NCBI RefSeq assembly: GCF_958298935.1
Contig: NC_084921.1
Span: 49,029,001-49,093,000, forward strand
Reading direction: 5' to 3'
Length of the DNA stretch: 64,000 nucleotides
Source of the DNA: Phragmites australis
Taxonomy: Eukaryota > Streptophyta > Magnoliopsida > Poales > Poaceae
The number at the start of each line of letters is the position of its first letter. Within the stretch, counting starts at the first letter, position 1. Under the pieces are notes generated by a model that saw only the letters and a program-made list of their open reading frames with translations, was not told the origin of the DNA and did no database searches. This document shows, piece by piece, positions 34,567 to 47,400 of this stretch. Made by a program: the position numbers and the translations under genes.

Positions 34567-35946
34567 TTAGAATGTCCCAAATAACACTCATGTGCATAAG
34601 TAATTAATTGCTTATATAGACTGGTCATTGCCATGGTAATATCGCCTCACGGAATCTGAGGTTTCCCATATTATTTATCATCACTCATCATTATATTATA
34701 GGGCGATCGGCCCGGCCAACTAAGGGTTTCCCAAACCCTTGATGACTTGACGGGAGCGGTAAGGTAGCACGGTTTGCCTGTCCGCGCATGCTCAGCAAGA
34801 GGAGTTAGGGCTCGATGGGGAAGCACAGCCTGACGGCAACAGCGGCCTCACCCGACGGTGGCAGCACAAAGCATGGCTTGGCACACTCTGGCCTTAGTGT
34901 CACCCAAAGGCGGTTGCGCAAAACACGATGGCGCCTGCTCGACCTTGGTCTTGTTTGGTGACAAAGACGATAATGAATAATGGCGATGACACGGCCTAGC
35001 ATGTCCATTCATTGGCTGCCAAGGCGGCTAGGGGTTGGTGGCTTACGCCTAGGTGAGGACAGCATGTGACAGTGTGGCGCTACCTGCCCACTCGCCAGCG
35101 CGTCCCCTCAAGGCGGCGATGGCATGGCGCGGTGAGGTACAACGGCCCGCCAGCTGCCAGCCTAAGGTGGGTGCGGCGTGGCGGTACGGTGGCCTGTCCC
35201 TGTACGTAGGCAGTGGTGCTCGGCCTGCCCACCCGTCTCTATCACCGGAGGTGGAGACTATGACTACGCGACATAGTGGCATCCCCTCTCCCACCGCACA
35301 TTCATCCGGTTGGACACAACGGCAGCAGGAGGCACTGCTCACCTAGGGGCGTTAGCGGTGGCTAGGCCCGGTGGCGTCGCGACCTGCCCAGAGGTGTGCT
35401 TGGTAGCGTGGTTGGTCATCGGAGTCCTTAATTCACTCTAGAGAGTGATTAGTGGTGGTCGGCAGTGTCACTTGCATGTAGAGGTGTTGGTTGAGGGATT
35501 GCATGGTGGCCCCGGTGTACGACTCGCCATCTGACGCGCCAAAGCACGGAGGTCGATGACCTGCTCGACGATGCATACACACCTACAACAAGGAATATGA
35601 TGATGGCTCTAACCAGCGGGGTGCAAGCCTCACTACGGTGAGGTTGCGGCTGACCTTGTGCAGTGGCGCGCAGCCTCACCAAGGCTAGGCGAGCGGCGAC
35701 CGACCCTAGAAGGCGGCACAATGGTTGAGGCATCATCGACTGCGGCACTAAAACTTTAATTAAAAACAAAATTAGTATGCGGGAACGTATGTGATTAGCA
35801 AGTACTCTTGTGCTGATAATATGTTATAATATTCATATTATTGTGCACTGATCAAATAAGAATTTAATAAAATAACACATATAATACATAAAATGTAGTT
35901 TGGTACCACTCTACTTTATTGACAATTATGTGCATAATTTGGAAAC
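34567..35946. other. GC-rich, repeat-like sequence, no gene
   Basis: 34750-35760 is GC-rich with many GGYGGC words and overlapping short open frames on both strands (longest about 100 codons), none assignable. It resembles the GC-rich interior of long gypsy LTRs. The edges are not visible. Confidence 0.3.
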
Positions 35947-37342
35947 TGTCGGTGACACAGGAACCAGGGGTCCCCGAGTCCCGAGGCCAGGATAGCAGAG
36001 TGCCACGTGACGCCCTCCCTCGGGGGTTATCTCCACGAGGTCTGAGAAGACCAAGTTTTGGGAGAGGGTGCTCGGGGCCATGAACACTAGTCCCCGAGTA
36101 CCCGAGTTCCCCGATGACCCGAGAAGACCAAGTTCCGGGAAAAGGGTGCTCGGGGCCATGAACAGTGGCCCCCGAGCGCCCGAGTTCCCCGATGACCCAA
36201 GAAGGCCGAGTTCCGGGAGAGGGTGCTCGGGGTCATGAACAGTGACCCCCGAGCACCCGAGTTTCTCCGATAACAAAAGAAATCAGTTCCGGGAGAGAGT
36301 GCTCGGGGCCGCGAACAGTGGCCCCTGAGCACTCAAGTTCCCCGAGGACCCGAGCAGTCAAGTTCCGGAAGAGAGTGCTCGGGGCCATGAACAGTGGTCC
36401 CCGAGCACCCGATTCCCCGAGGACCTGGAGAGGGCATATCTGGGAGAGAGTGCTCGGGGCTGTGAGCAGTAATCCTCGAGCACCTATAGTTCCTCGAGGG
36501 CCTGAGAAGTCCTTCGCCGGTGGTCCCCACAGGGGCTCAGCGGTGAGGTGTCAACTGGTGAGAGGCTCGATGCTGCATTTAAGAAGACGCGTGGCCTGTC
36601 ACTTCCAACTACTCCCCTCATGTCTGCTGTCAGTCCCTGCCACGGTCTGGCAGGGAGGCGTGGGGACATTCAATGCGCGGGTCCCATTGCGCGTCATCCG
36701 GCGCGCCTCTAGATAGTGTCTCAGGGCTCGAGGCACACCGCCTGCCGCCCGGCTGTGTCAGGCTTGCTCTGACCAGGCGGGCATGCGGGGCTGCTCGGTG
36801 GGCCCTCCCCGCAGCATGATGACGAACAAGACCAGATGAGGGCGCGTTTTCAACCCTCCCCGTCACCTCGCATAGCAGCCTATGATGGTTGCTTTCCATT
36901 TATGGCGCCTTGGAACTTGCGCCGTCCTTTCTGGGCACGCTACCGCCCCGGCTGGTATATAAGCGGGGCGGGCTCCCCGGAGAAGGGGGGACACAGAAGA
37001 CGGAGATCGAATAGAGCACATCGGACGAACTCCAGTCGTCGAAGAACAAGGAGCACGAAGCTCTAGACTTAGACAAATATTCTTGTAACACAGCAGATCC
37101 TCAGAGAGACATCCTCAAAGCATTTATAGCATACACACAGGAGTAGGATGTTACGCTCAGAGCGGCTCGAACCTGTCTAAAAATCCTCTGAGCATTTACT
37201 TCCTCCAACATCCGATTATCCACTCCACCTGCATCTTATTTACTCTCACTTATTTCACGTACGAGACAGGTTTAGAATCATTCCCGGCCGAATCTCAAAG
37301 GGGTCCCTCTGAATCCCCGTTTAAGGAATTCACCCTCCGACA
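35947..37342 (+). mobile_element. solo LTR, gypsy type (1396 bp), TSD GAAAC
   Basis: Begins TGTCGGTGACACAGG, ends CACCCTCCGACA, and is flanked by GAAAC at 35942-35946 and 37343-37347. A TATATAAG box lies at 36955-36962. The 5' part contains a 76-bp minisatellite (36030-36510). There is no primer-binding site or coding interior, so it is a solo LTR left by LTR-LTR recombination. Confidence 0.88.
36030..36510 (+). repeat. minisatellite, six units of 75-78 bp, within the LTR
   Basis: The word GTGCTCGGGG recurs with CTCGG starting at 36071, 36149, 36226, 36302, 36378 and 36453. Each unit has the layout GTTCCGGGAGAG, GTGCTCGGGGCCATGAACAG, CCCCGAGCACCCGAGTTCCC. CTCGGGG and CCCCGAG within a unit are inverted and can pair. 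Confidence 0.9.
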
Positions 37343-37690
37343 GAAACCCTACCTCTACCTATATGTGAGGTAAGAACTTATTTTATATGAATGAGCAATA
37401 TATAATTAAACTTTCTATTATTAATAGGCCTAAAGGTCCCTTTCTTCGTAGATCTAGTTTAGGTTAAGTATCTATGCATATAATATAGTACATGAACGGG
37501 CATATAGGAAATTTAATCTGAAGCTTTTTCTTAAAAGAATTCTTAGTTGACCACCATGGTAGCTGGTTGCAATGTTGATCTGTACCAATTTTTCCGTGGT
37601 TCCCGGGGTCTAAGTAATCTAATCAGAAGCTTTTTTTAAAAAATCCTTAGTTGATGGCAGCTAGTTGCAGTGTTGCCTTGTACCAACTTA
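37343..37690. other. unassigned sequence
   Basis: Short direct repeats (GAAGCTTTTTYTTAAAA... near 37520 and 37628; TAGCTGGTTGCA-like words) suggest small duplications. No gene. Confidence 0.3.
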
Positions 37691-37811
37691 GCTTTTCACA
37701 TGTGAATCACATGTTACCGTTCAGTTGGCTATCGTAAAAAGAATCTAAAATTAACGAGGCACGCACCAAACCGCCGACTGAACTGTAATACATGATTCAC
37801 ATGTGAAAAGC
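37691..37811. repeat. 121-bp near-perfect inverted repeat (hairpin/MITE)
   Basis: The left arm GCTTTTCACATGTGAATCAC is mirrored by GTGATTCACATGTGAAAAGC-type sequence at the right end. Both arms continue inward through an ATGTTAC/GTAATAC word and GTTCAGT..GGC / GCC..ACTGAAC, around a loop of about 40 nt. No matching target duplication was found. It could be a small MITE or a foldback RNA source. Confidence 0.7.
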
Positions 37812-39545
37812 CCATTTGATCTGGATATTTTTTATTGACTCGGATATTTTGCTACATCAGTTGTCGTTCCCTCGACTCGTTCCTTGCTCCGCCGCCTCTC
37901 GTCACAACTTCAGCGCTCCGTCACCTGCTCAAAAGAATTGCAATCGCCGCCGTCTGTCACACTGTCGCCTCTCGTCCGGACTCCCGCTCCCACTTCCCAG
38001 CTTGCACTCAGCGTGTCTCTGGTCCTCCCTGGAGCTCCGCTGCCTCCCTCGATCGGAACCGCGCCGAAACTCTATAACGTTGGACAGATCACTTGTTTTA
38101 ATCAAGCATCATTTTGATTTCTCCGTTAACCAATCCTGATTACACAAGTTGCCATAGGGATTTCGATTAGAACGCGGTAATGCGATTTTTAATCTGTAGT
38201 GCTGCAACTCCGAGTCTCGAGGAACGGTTGTGGTCAGATACTCAGATCTACTACAAAACGAATTTAAAAGTGGCAACAACTCATTGATGAGCCCTGCTGC
38301 AGCAGTTGCGGTCGTCAGGAGGCTGCACTGCCGCGATCCTCAAGCCACCACCAATCAGCTCCGGCGGCAAGCCATCATTGATCAGCCCCAGCGCAGAAGC
38401 TCAGGTCCTCGATGCCGCGCAGAAGCCCTGGTCCTCGATGCCGCATCGCCACGATCCCCAGGCCACCAATCAGCGGCGCGACCGCGGCCGCTCTCAAGCG
38501 CCATCTACATGCTAGGGCACCCTGGTGAAGCGGCCTGCACAATTATCATCCTACCCTTCACAGTACCATACTCCCTCGTCCGTTGGGGTGGAGTATGTCT
38601 AAATCCAAACAAATATAACCCATTATATCAAAAGATTTTAACGGGCCGTATTAGTTGTAGGTACCGTAAAAGAGCTATAATTTTGAGCTCTAAGCTCCCG
38701 GTCCCCTAGTGTTGGCATGTGGCTACAATCATGTTCACTTATAACTGTAACCCCAAAGTCACAGAAATGGCTCTTCGTTCACTTGCATTGAGACATATGC
38801 TCTTCGTCCACTTAATCACCATGTGCATAACTGCAGGAGTCGAAAGATCGCCTGAAGCTAATGATTTTGGCCAGTAATCTGGAGCTATGTCTCGAGAGAA
38901 GTGAGAAGAGGCCATGCTTTTCTAGCCCAAAAGAGACTGACTCCTTCAGTAAAACGGACCAAGCCAGGAAACCCAGCCCAACAACTGCACTGCTCCCGAG
39001 CTTCATGCGCCAGTCCAACTGACCAATTCCTTTCGGCCCACCAACCGAGAGCTACAGATCCAGACGCATAGGGGCTCACTGCCCATCCTCCCTGCATCCA
39101 GTTCACTTGATCTGGCATCTCTCCTACCTCGGTGCTGCCTCGGCACTTCGATCGTCTCACGTGTACATCCCTAGATGATCCTGTTATCACTTTTGTGTGA
39201 GCGCTCGAGAGGCAGGAGGTGGACGCAACCCCATACATAGCGGTTCGCCCGTTGCCCGCAGTGGGCATAGGGAGGCAGCTGGTGTCCGCCTCCACAGCCT
39301 TGGTGGTGCCAACTGTGGAGGAGGCAATCCCTGCCATCCCAGCGATTGTGGTCTATGGGGCCCTAGCGCGAGAGTTAGATGGTGCTTCGCCGCTGGAGGT
39401 AATGGATCATGTGGCCACTTCCTCGTTGATCTCCTCCTCTATGAGCGCCCACGCTCCTCCGCCCACGCCTTGACCTTGGCGTGTGACCTTGTGGCGCGGC
39501 GTCCTGATTCTCGCACACCGGCGTAGCTACCTACTAGATCATCAG
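37812..39545. other. GC-rich patches without a supported gene
   Basis: Open stretches at 38230-38709 (+), 38885-39337 (-) and 39219-39473 (+) have fair codon bias but overlap each other on opposite strands and match no family I recognise. They could be captured gene pieces or chance. Confidence 0.3.
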
Positions 39546-39549
39546 TTGA

Positions 39550-40290
39550 ATTGCTTTTTGCTTGTAGAGATGCAACAAATTGCTTATGATTTCAACCGAT
39601 TTGTCTTTTACATTTGTATGAATTTGTCTATACAATGCTTCAAATATGATGAGCAAATACATTGAATTGCTTTTCAATTTTTTTTACAGTTCAATTGCTG
39701 GTGGCTAGGGCGCATCAGGAGGCACCCTGAGAGGAATCTCGGTTGCTATGGCGGCCTACACACCTTTCATACAGATCATCGAGCTTCAGCGACATCGTCA
39801 TTTTGTGGTGTGTAAGTGCTCTACACGGTCCCACATGTATCTCGGTGATGCAGATCGATCTGGGCTTCGATGGTGTCCGTTTAGAGAAGCAACCTCATAT
39901 TTGGTAACGAGTTCGCTAGACTTACTTGTCGATTGAAATAAATTTGCACTTGATTTGTATGGATTTGCTTCGTGCGCAGAAATAAATTTGCTTTATGATT
40001 TCATATGTATTGGCTTTTATTAATTGGAACAAACTTGCTCTTTTTTTGTTTGAAATTGCTAGTAAACTGAACAATTTTTGCTTTTGAGTTTGTATATCAA
40101 CTTCCTCTCTGAGTTAGCATGGATTTCGCGTGTAAATTGGAACAATTTTGCTCTTTGAATGTGTATGAATATACTTATAAATTAGAAAAAACTTTCTTTC
40201 GGAGTTGGTACTGATTTGCTTGTAAAATTATTTAAATTTGCTCTGTGTTTTATAGGTTTTGCTTTTGTAATATGTGACAATTTGCTTATG
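39550..40290 (+). repeat. degenerate array of about 45-bp AT-rich units
   Basis: A loose unit of the form AATTGGAACAAATTTGCT, TTTGAGTTTGTATG, AATTTGCTTGT recurs roughly nine times (clear at 39946, 39980, 40026, 40069, 40140, 40186, 40234). Non-coding; the function is unknown. Confidence 0.55.
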
Positions 40291-41450
40291 AAACCATAGA
40301 AAAACAGAAATAGTAACGCCTTGTAAAGTTGATGGAGGCATCCAGAGAGGGAAGGGAGCTAGTAGGAAAATTGTGGCAATTTGCTCTAGGTAGTTTGTCT
40401 AATGAGGAATACAACTCATTAAGTACAATTTCCTAATTAACGGTGTAAAGCCGGATAAGCATTAGCATGCGTGTGCATGGGTTAGTCTGATAAAAAAAAT
40501 ATAGGATATGATACACGATGAAAAAATAATTATCCCGTATTATCTGTATCCACCTTTAAAAGAAATATAAGATAATATATATAATGAGCTGTATACATCC
40601 GTATTCGATCCGATTATATCCTTACCCACAAGTGTGAAGTGCAAGTGCGCGATTCAATTGTCCTCCAGCTGTCTTCTCAAAAAGAAATATACCCTCCTGT
40701 TGTGGCGTTGCGTAAAGGCAGCAATTTTGCTCCGATCAGTCGCAGATAGGTAAAGTGACATGTATAGTGTATGTACGTGTTATGCGTCGAGCATTCACGA
40801 TCACTAACCTGGTAAAATGCATCACTTCTTACAAAGTTATGGCTGGTAAACGCCAACCTGAGGCAGTAAGGCTTGCATCCTTACTACAAGACGCTCGAGG
40901 GGTATTTCCTTTTGCCAAATAAGTATGTCAGGATTTATCGTCCATACTCTGGAGTAATGAAGCGTAGCAGGCGTTTCGCAGTGTCAAAAACAATATCTTT
41001 GTTCACTCGAGAGTAGCTGTATACGACCATATCGCCAAGGTTTTCCCCCTAACTTTGGAAACAAAGATCACGCTCTAGACAAGTAGCTAAAACCACGGTG
41101 GACACTGAGATATATCACCATCTAATGATACATACAGATTTGCAATCCGATGACATTCTAAGACCTTGGCGAAATCTCCTTCGAGAAAGGACCTACAAAC
41201 AGCATGTCGAGTTTTGGCGCTTGGCTAAACCTGCAAGGGGAAAAAAATCAAGATATAAGCAAGCATTCTGATGCAGGGTGCTTCCACATCATATACCAAT
41301 TACCAATGCAGGCGTCCAATAGGCAGATATGCAACGATGCAATCACGTAACATGTTATGCATTGTACACCATGCAGCAGTTTCAGGTTCGAACTATAGTG
41401 GAGCCAAGATTGCCAGGACGACACTCACATGGGACAAGCAAAGAAGACAT
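40291..41450. other. intergenic sequence downstream of PRA1
   Basis: AT-rich with no gene. The region just below 41450 must contain the PRA1 3' untranslated region (- strand), but no polyadenylation signal could be singled out. Confidence 0.4.
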
Positions 41451-44400
41451 TTACAGCTCGCTATAATTTCGCCATACTGCTCGAAATTCCTCCCTGAACG
41501 TGTTCAGACGTGCTTTCAGGTTAGGTGTTCTGAAGCTGGCATGCAGCAAGGTTCCTGCAAGGCAGGAATTAAGCTATTAGGCATAGTGTGTTATATGCAT
41601 AAGTTAATTTAAAATATCAAGCTCCTAGTTGGCCTTACCAAGTAGACCAATAAGTAGTGCCCACAAAATCGTGAGGAGGCTGCATGAGGTCAACCAGAGC
41701 ATGCAGCTAACTGAAACATAACAGCAGTTAATATTTTAAGGGCCCATCATTTTTTTTCTCGAACGCGCAGGAGAACTACGTGTCATTTCATTTAAGAAGA
41801 AGAATAAAATTACAAAGCCAAAACAACCAATACAAAAACAAACATACGCGCCACTCACAAAGGAAGAACGACCCTAACAAACCCCAGGAAGGGTCCTAGG
41901 CTACCCAGCCAACAAGTTTTGGAGCCCTGCCGCTCCAGCCATGCACCACATCGCCCCCTCATCAGCAATCAACCTCAAAAGCCCAGCTAGATTAGGCGTG
42001 TCCCCATTGAAAACACAAGCATTACGATGCTTCCAAATCTCCCAAGCAACAAGGATGATGAGGGTATTAAGACCCTTTCTTTTTTGCTTGTCGACCAACT
42101 TGAGCGCCCGGCACCACCAATTAGAAAAAGAAGTCAATCCAGGCTGAGGTGAGATGGATTGCATCCTCACCTTAGCAAGAACAGCAGCCCAGACCTGCCG
42201 AGCAAACACACAAGAGACCAACAGGTGATGGATGGTTTCGCCGCCTTGATCACAAAGAGGACAAGCTGCTGGATGGGGAAGCCCTCTCTTAGCCAATCTG
42301 TCCGCCGTCCAACAACGACCCAAAATGGCCAGCCACACAAAGAAACGACAGCGAAGCGGCGCCCAGGTCTTCCAAACGCGCTTCCAAGGCGCAAACCGGA
42401 TGGATCCAACAAAAAAAGCGCCATATGCAGACTTACTCGAATAGACTCCAGATTCTGCAAATCTCCAAACATGATGGTCCTGAACACCCTGTTGGAGTTC
42501 AAAGTCCTCCAATGAAACCCAAAGTTGCAGATATTCACTAATAGCCTGCACAGTAAGCGCGCCTTTGATATCGGCCACCCAACGTCGATTTTCTAGTGCT
42601 TGCTGAACTGTTCTTTGGTTGATTACTCGTCGGGGCACCAAGGTAACAAGATGAGGAGCCACCTCAGCCATGGAACGGCCATGAAGCCAGCGCTTAGTCC
42701 AAAATTTTGTGTTACCCCCGTCCCCAACCACAGTGATAATAGCTAGAGAACAAGGCCTTAACATTCGGATGCACATGGATTTGCAACCCAGCCCAAGGCC
42801 TTGTCGAGTCCGTCTTCTGCAACCACAACCACCTCATCCGAAGAGCCCAACCAAAGGTCGACAGATCGTGAATACCCAGCCCTCCAAATTGGAAAGGCCG
42901 ACACACCCGAGGCCAAGAAACCAAACAGTTGCCGCCATTTGCTTGTTCTCGCCCTTTCCAAAGAAAGCCCCTTCTGCGCTTATCAATCTCCTTAAGTGCC
43001 CATTTCGGAAGATCCATAGCAATCATATGATAAATGGGTGTCGCCGAGAGAACCACCCGCACCATGATTAGCCTCCCAGAACGGTTCATCAAAGAGGCCT
43101 TCCACCCAGGGAGATGATCAGCGACCTTGTCCACGAGAGGCCGCAGAACTGCCTTAGAAGGCTTTCTGACCGACAGCGGAAGACCAAGGTACATACAAGG
43201 TAACTGCTTTATCTCGCACGGCATGAAGTCCTGAATGATCTCCAAATCCCCCTCATGGCAATGTATAGGAGAAACAGAACATTTCAAAAAATTGGTCCTG
43301 AGCCCAGAAGCCTCACCAAAAATCTTAAGAATGTCCTTGATCAGCCCCAATTCAGAGATTACTGGCCGAATGAACAGAACCGCGTCATCGGCATAAAGAG
43401 AAACCCGGTGCTTAAGACCTCGTACAGGAAGCTGCTGCAGAAGACCGTCCAGGCCAGCTCTCCCGATCAAAGAGTTAAGAACATCCATGACAAGAATAAA
43501 TAACATGGGTGAAAGAGGGTCGCCCTGCCTAAGTCCCCTCTGATGCACAATCAACTCACCCGGTTCCCCATTCAATAAAATCCTGGTGGAAGATGAAGAT
43601 AAAAGGGTGCACAGAAGATTACACCAACGACGATCGAAACCCAAGCTCTGCAACACCTCCAAGAGAAAGGACCAAGAGACAGAGTCGAACGCCTTGCAAA
43701 TGTCTAACTTGAGGAGAATATGTGGGATTTTCAGCTTGTACAATTGCCTAGCTGTTTGCTGGACAAGCAGAAAACTATCATGAATACATCGCCCACGGAT
43801 AAAAGCGCTCTGATTTGCTGAGACCATGGAAGATAACCTCGGAGCCAATCTGTTAGCCATGATCTTTGTGACTAATTTTGTAAAGCTATGTATTAAACTT
43901 ATGGGGTGATAATCAGAGACCTGCAGAGCATCCACTTTCTTAGGCAAAAGAGAGATGAAGGCTGTGTTTAGAAGACCCATTTTGGCGCCTTTTCCAAGCT
44001 GAACGGCCAACAAAGCTTGCATCAAATCCTCCTTAATTATCGCCCAACAGCACCTATAAAACCGACCGGTAAAGCCGTCGGGTCCCGATGCTTTATCCGG
44101 AGGGAGATCTTTGATAGTTGCCCACACTTCCTCCTCAGAGAACAGCTCATCAAGAGAACCCAGATCGTGATGTTGCTGATGGAAGGAAGAGAGATCAAGA
44201 GAGGAACCTCGCTGAACAGCAGTACCCAGCAAATCTGAATAAAACTCAAAAACTGCAGCATGCTTCTCATCTTGGCTTGTCACTATCTGATCTGCCACTT
44301 GGAGCTTGGGAATGAAATTTTTTCTCTTTCGATATCTTGCTTGTTGATGAAAGAATGAAGTGTTAGCATCCCCCTCCTTTAGGTAAAGGACACGAGAACG

Positions 44401-47400
44401 CAGTCGTGCAATGGTGCGCTCAAAGGAGGTCAAACCAAGATAATGAAGCTTCAATTTTTTCCGCAGCCACTCTTCTTCCAAAGAGAGAACCCGATAATCC
44501 CTTGCAATTTCCAGACGGTGAAGGATCTCCTTAGCCATAGCAAGCTGAGATTTAATATTGCCCACCTTCCTCTGGCTCCAACTTTGAAGCCCCCTACTCA
44601 ACCTTTGTAATTTGACAAAGAATCGCTCAACAGGACATGAAGCCGTAACCGCAGAAACCCAATTAAGCCGGACAACATCATGAAACCCAAGCAAAGAAGG
44701 CCAAAAACTTTCAAAATGAAAGCGGCGCTTACCACGAATATTCGTCTTGAGCCCAAGAATAAGAGGACAATGATCAGAGGCTGCAGAAGCTGAGCTTTGT
44801 AAAAAAGAATCCGGGAAAACACCCTCCCAATCAACCGAACAAAAGACCCGGTCCAGTTTAACCAGAGTCGGAGATTGTCGCTCATTTGACCAAGTGAATT
44901 TTCGGCCATGAAGAGAAATTTCCTTGACTTCAATATCATCCAAAAGGCGGCGAAAGCGACCCATCATAGCCCTGTTTAAATTCATGTTATTTTTGTCATC
45001 CGCTTGGCAAATGAGATTAAAATCTCCTGCCACGAGCCACGGTCCGGCACACAGAGCACGGACATCGCGAAGCTCTTGCAGGAACAGCAGCTTTTGAGTA
45101 TCCTCTTGGGGGCCATACACCCCAGTGAACCACCAATTATCTCCAGCATGATGAGAGAACTGAAACGAGGTAGAGAAGCAATCAACCCTCGTACCCAAGG
45201 CCTGACATACTGCACCTTTCCAAGCAATGAGAACACCCCCTCTTGTGCCATTGGCAGACAGGGTAACATGATGATCAAACTCAGAGCCTAGCACCGAAAG
45301 CAACAACTAAACAGAAAAATTTGCGACCTTTGTCTCTTGAATGCACACAATATCAGCCTTAGAGGAGAATACCATCTCTCTGACCGCATCCCGCCTCACC
45401 TTCTTGTTAAGGCCGCGTACATTCCAAATTAAAATGTTTGCTGGAATCATTGAAAAAACAAGAGCAGAAACGACCAAGGTGCTAAAAGCAAATATTAACA
45501 CCGCATTTGCCCATCCTCCGCTGATCTGACCTGCCCTGCCTCATCAGGAGACCATCCGAAAATGGCAGCAAGGGCAGACAAGTGCGCACGAGAGAGAACA
45601 CTATCAAAGAGTTTACTGTAGGTGTCCTGATCTTGAAGAGAAAAATGCTCCCTGTCGGAAGACAACCCCAGCTTCTTCATGATGTTTCTTTGAGTCTCCT
45701 GAACATCTCGACCTGGAGCCCAGGGCGCCGCCCCAGCCAAACGCATGCTGCGCCGAGGCAAGGAACCGGGCGGGGGACCCTTCCTTCCTCTATTATGCAT
45801 CTTAGGCAGAGGCAGGAGACTATCAATAGGCTTGGACATCTGAAGGACGAACTCATGAAGACGTGCATCAGCCAGGGAATGAGGAGCAAGGGAATGAGGA
45901 GAAACAATTAGATCATCCGAGACTGGGCCAGTCACAGAGGCACTAGGCCTCACCGGACGGCGCCGTTGTCTGGAATACACCCGCAGGTGAACGGAAGCCG
46001 GCCCATCAAGAGGAGAGGCAGCGCCAGGCCCAGGGAGCACCCCAACTACCTCACCAATGCCAGGCCCAGGGAGCACCCCAACCACCTCATCCGCTACAGG
46101 CACATCGTCCTCATCAAAGCAGGCGATCATGAAAATTTTGTCCCCCACCATGCACGAAGGGGCAGCGGCACACACCTCCCCAACCACCATCTCATCAACG
46201 CAGTCGGTCGAGGAGGATTTATTTCTCCCCAAGAATGAGGGGACAGAATCGCATGTGTCCCGGGATTGACCGCCACTCCCAGCAAACTCAAGCCCAATAT
46301 GGCCGCCGTCTTCCTCGACCTCTGCATCTTCCGCGGCAACCTCCTGGGAGAGCTCGACAAAGGCGGCGGAGGATACATCAATACCACCTTCAGAGCCCGA
46401 AACGTCATCATTAAAGACAGCCAAAACGTGATCCTTTCCAACGCAGGTGGGCCCCAGTCTTAACTTCACCGGGCCCCGCGTGCAATCCGCAACAGGACCC
46501 GAGGCGTTGGGATCACCAGTCCTGTCCCGCTCCGGCGAAGAGCCAGTACGATGGCGCCGACGCCGAGGTTCATCATCATCATCCCCCGGCGATGGCGGCG
46601 AACCAGGAACGGAACGAACACCCGCCTGGTCCCACGTGACCTCGACGGAAATCTTGTAAACAAGAGTCCTCAACTCTGATGGACCCTCCGCCGCCACAGG
46701 CATGGCCGGTTCCGCGACAAGAAGCTCCATGCCAGCAGGAATTAAACCCGGATCGTGAGACCAAGCCGTGAGACGAAAGACGGAGAGGTCGGAGCGATTA
46801 GCAGTTGCCGGATGGAGCTCCTGAACCCAACAAAACGAGCCCAGCAGCCGCCTTGCTGTTGCCAAATCCCACACATGCGCTGGAACACCAAGGAGAGCAA
46901 CCTCGATCTTGAACGGCAGTGACCTCCCGGTGGCATGAGCCAGTCTAGACCACCGCTTAGCCAACAGCGTGAAACGGGGGGTGTAGATAGGCAAACCCCC
47001 ATTGAGCACCACCGCCGTTGAAGCCTCACTCGGCAGGAGAAGAAGAAAGTCCTCCGGCGCAGAGGAATGGATGGACAGATACTCGATCGGCAAACCGAAC
47101 CTATCAGCGATCGCCTCCACCGCTTCACTCGGGGTGACCGCCGGCCTGGGGCCGGCAATCGAAAGAAACACCGCACAACGAAGGTCCTCCTCAGCCCTAC
47201 AGACGCTCGCCGAACGCTCAACCACGCAAGATAGGCATGGCCGAGAACCCTCCAAGGCCTCCGCACGGGTCACCGGCACCTCCCGGACAGGAGATGAACC
47301 ATGCGATCCAGGGACATCCCCAGAGGACGACGGCGGAGGAGGAGAGGACGACGGCGGAGGAGGAGCCCCAGACCCGGCGGAGGGCTGACGCCGGCGAGGC

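Noticed and set aside
38230..39473. A multi-exon host gene in the GC-rich patches
   Set aside because: No family resemblance, no consistent strand and no set of splice sites giving a continuous frame.
41941..45291. Many + strand open frames of 60-120 codons across the LINE
   Set aside because: All are antisense shadows of ORF1 and ORF2.
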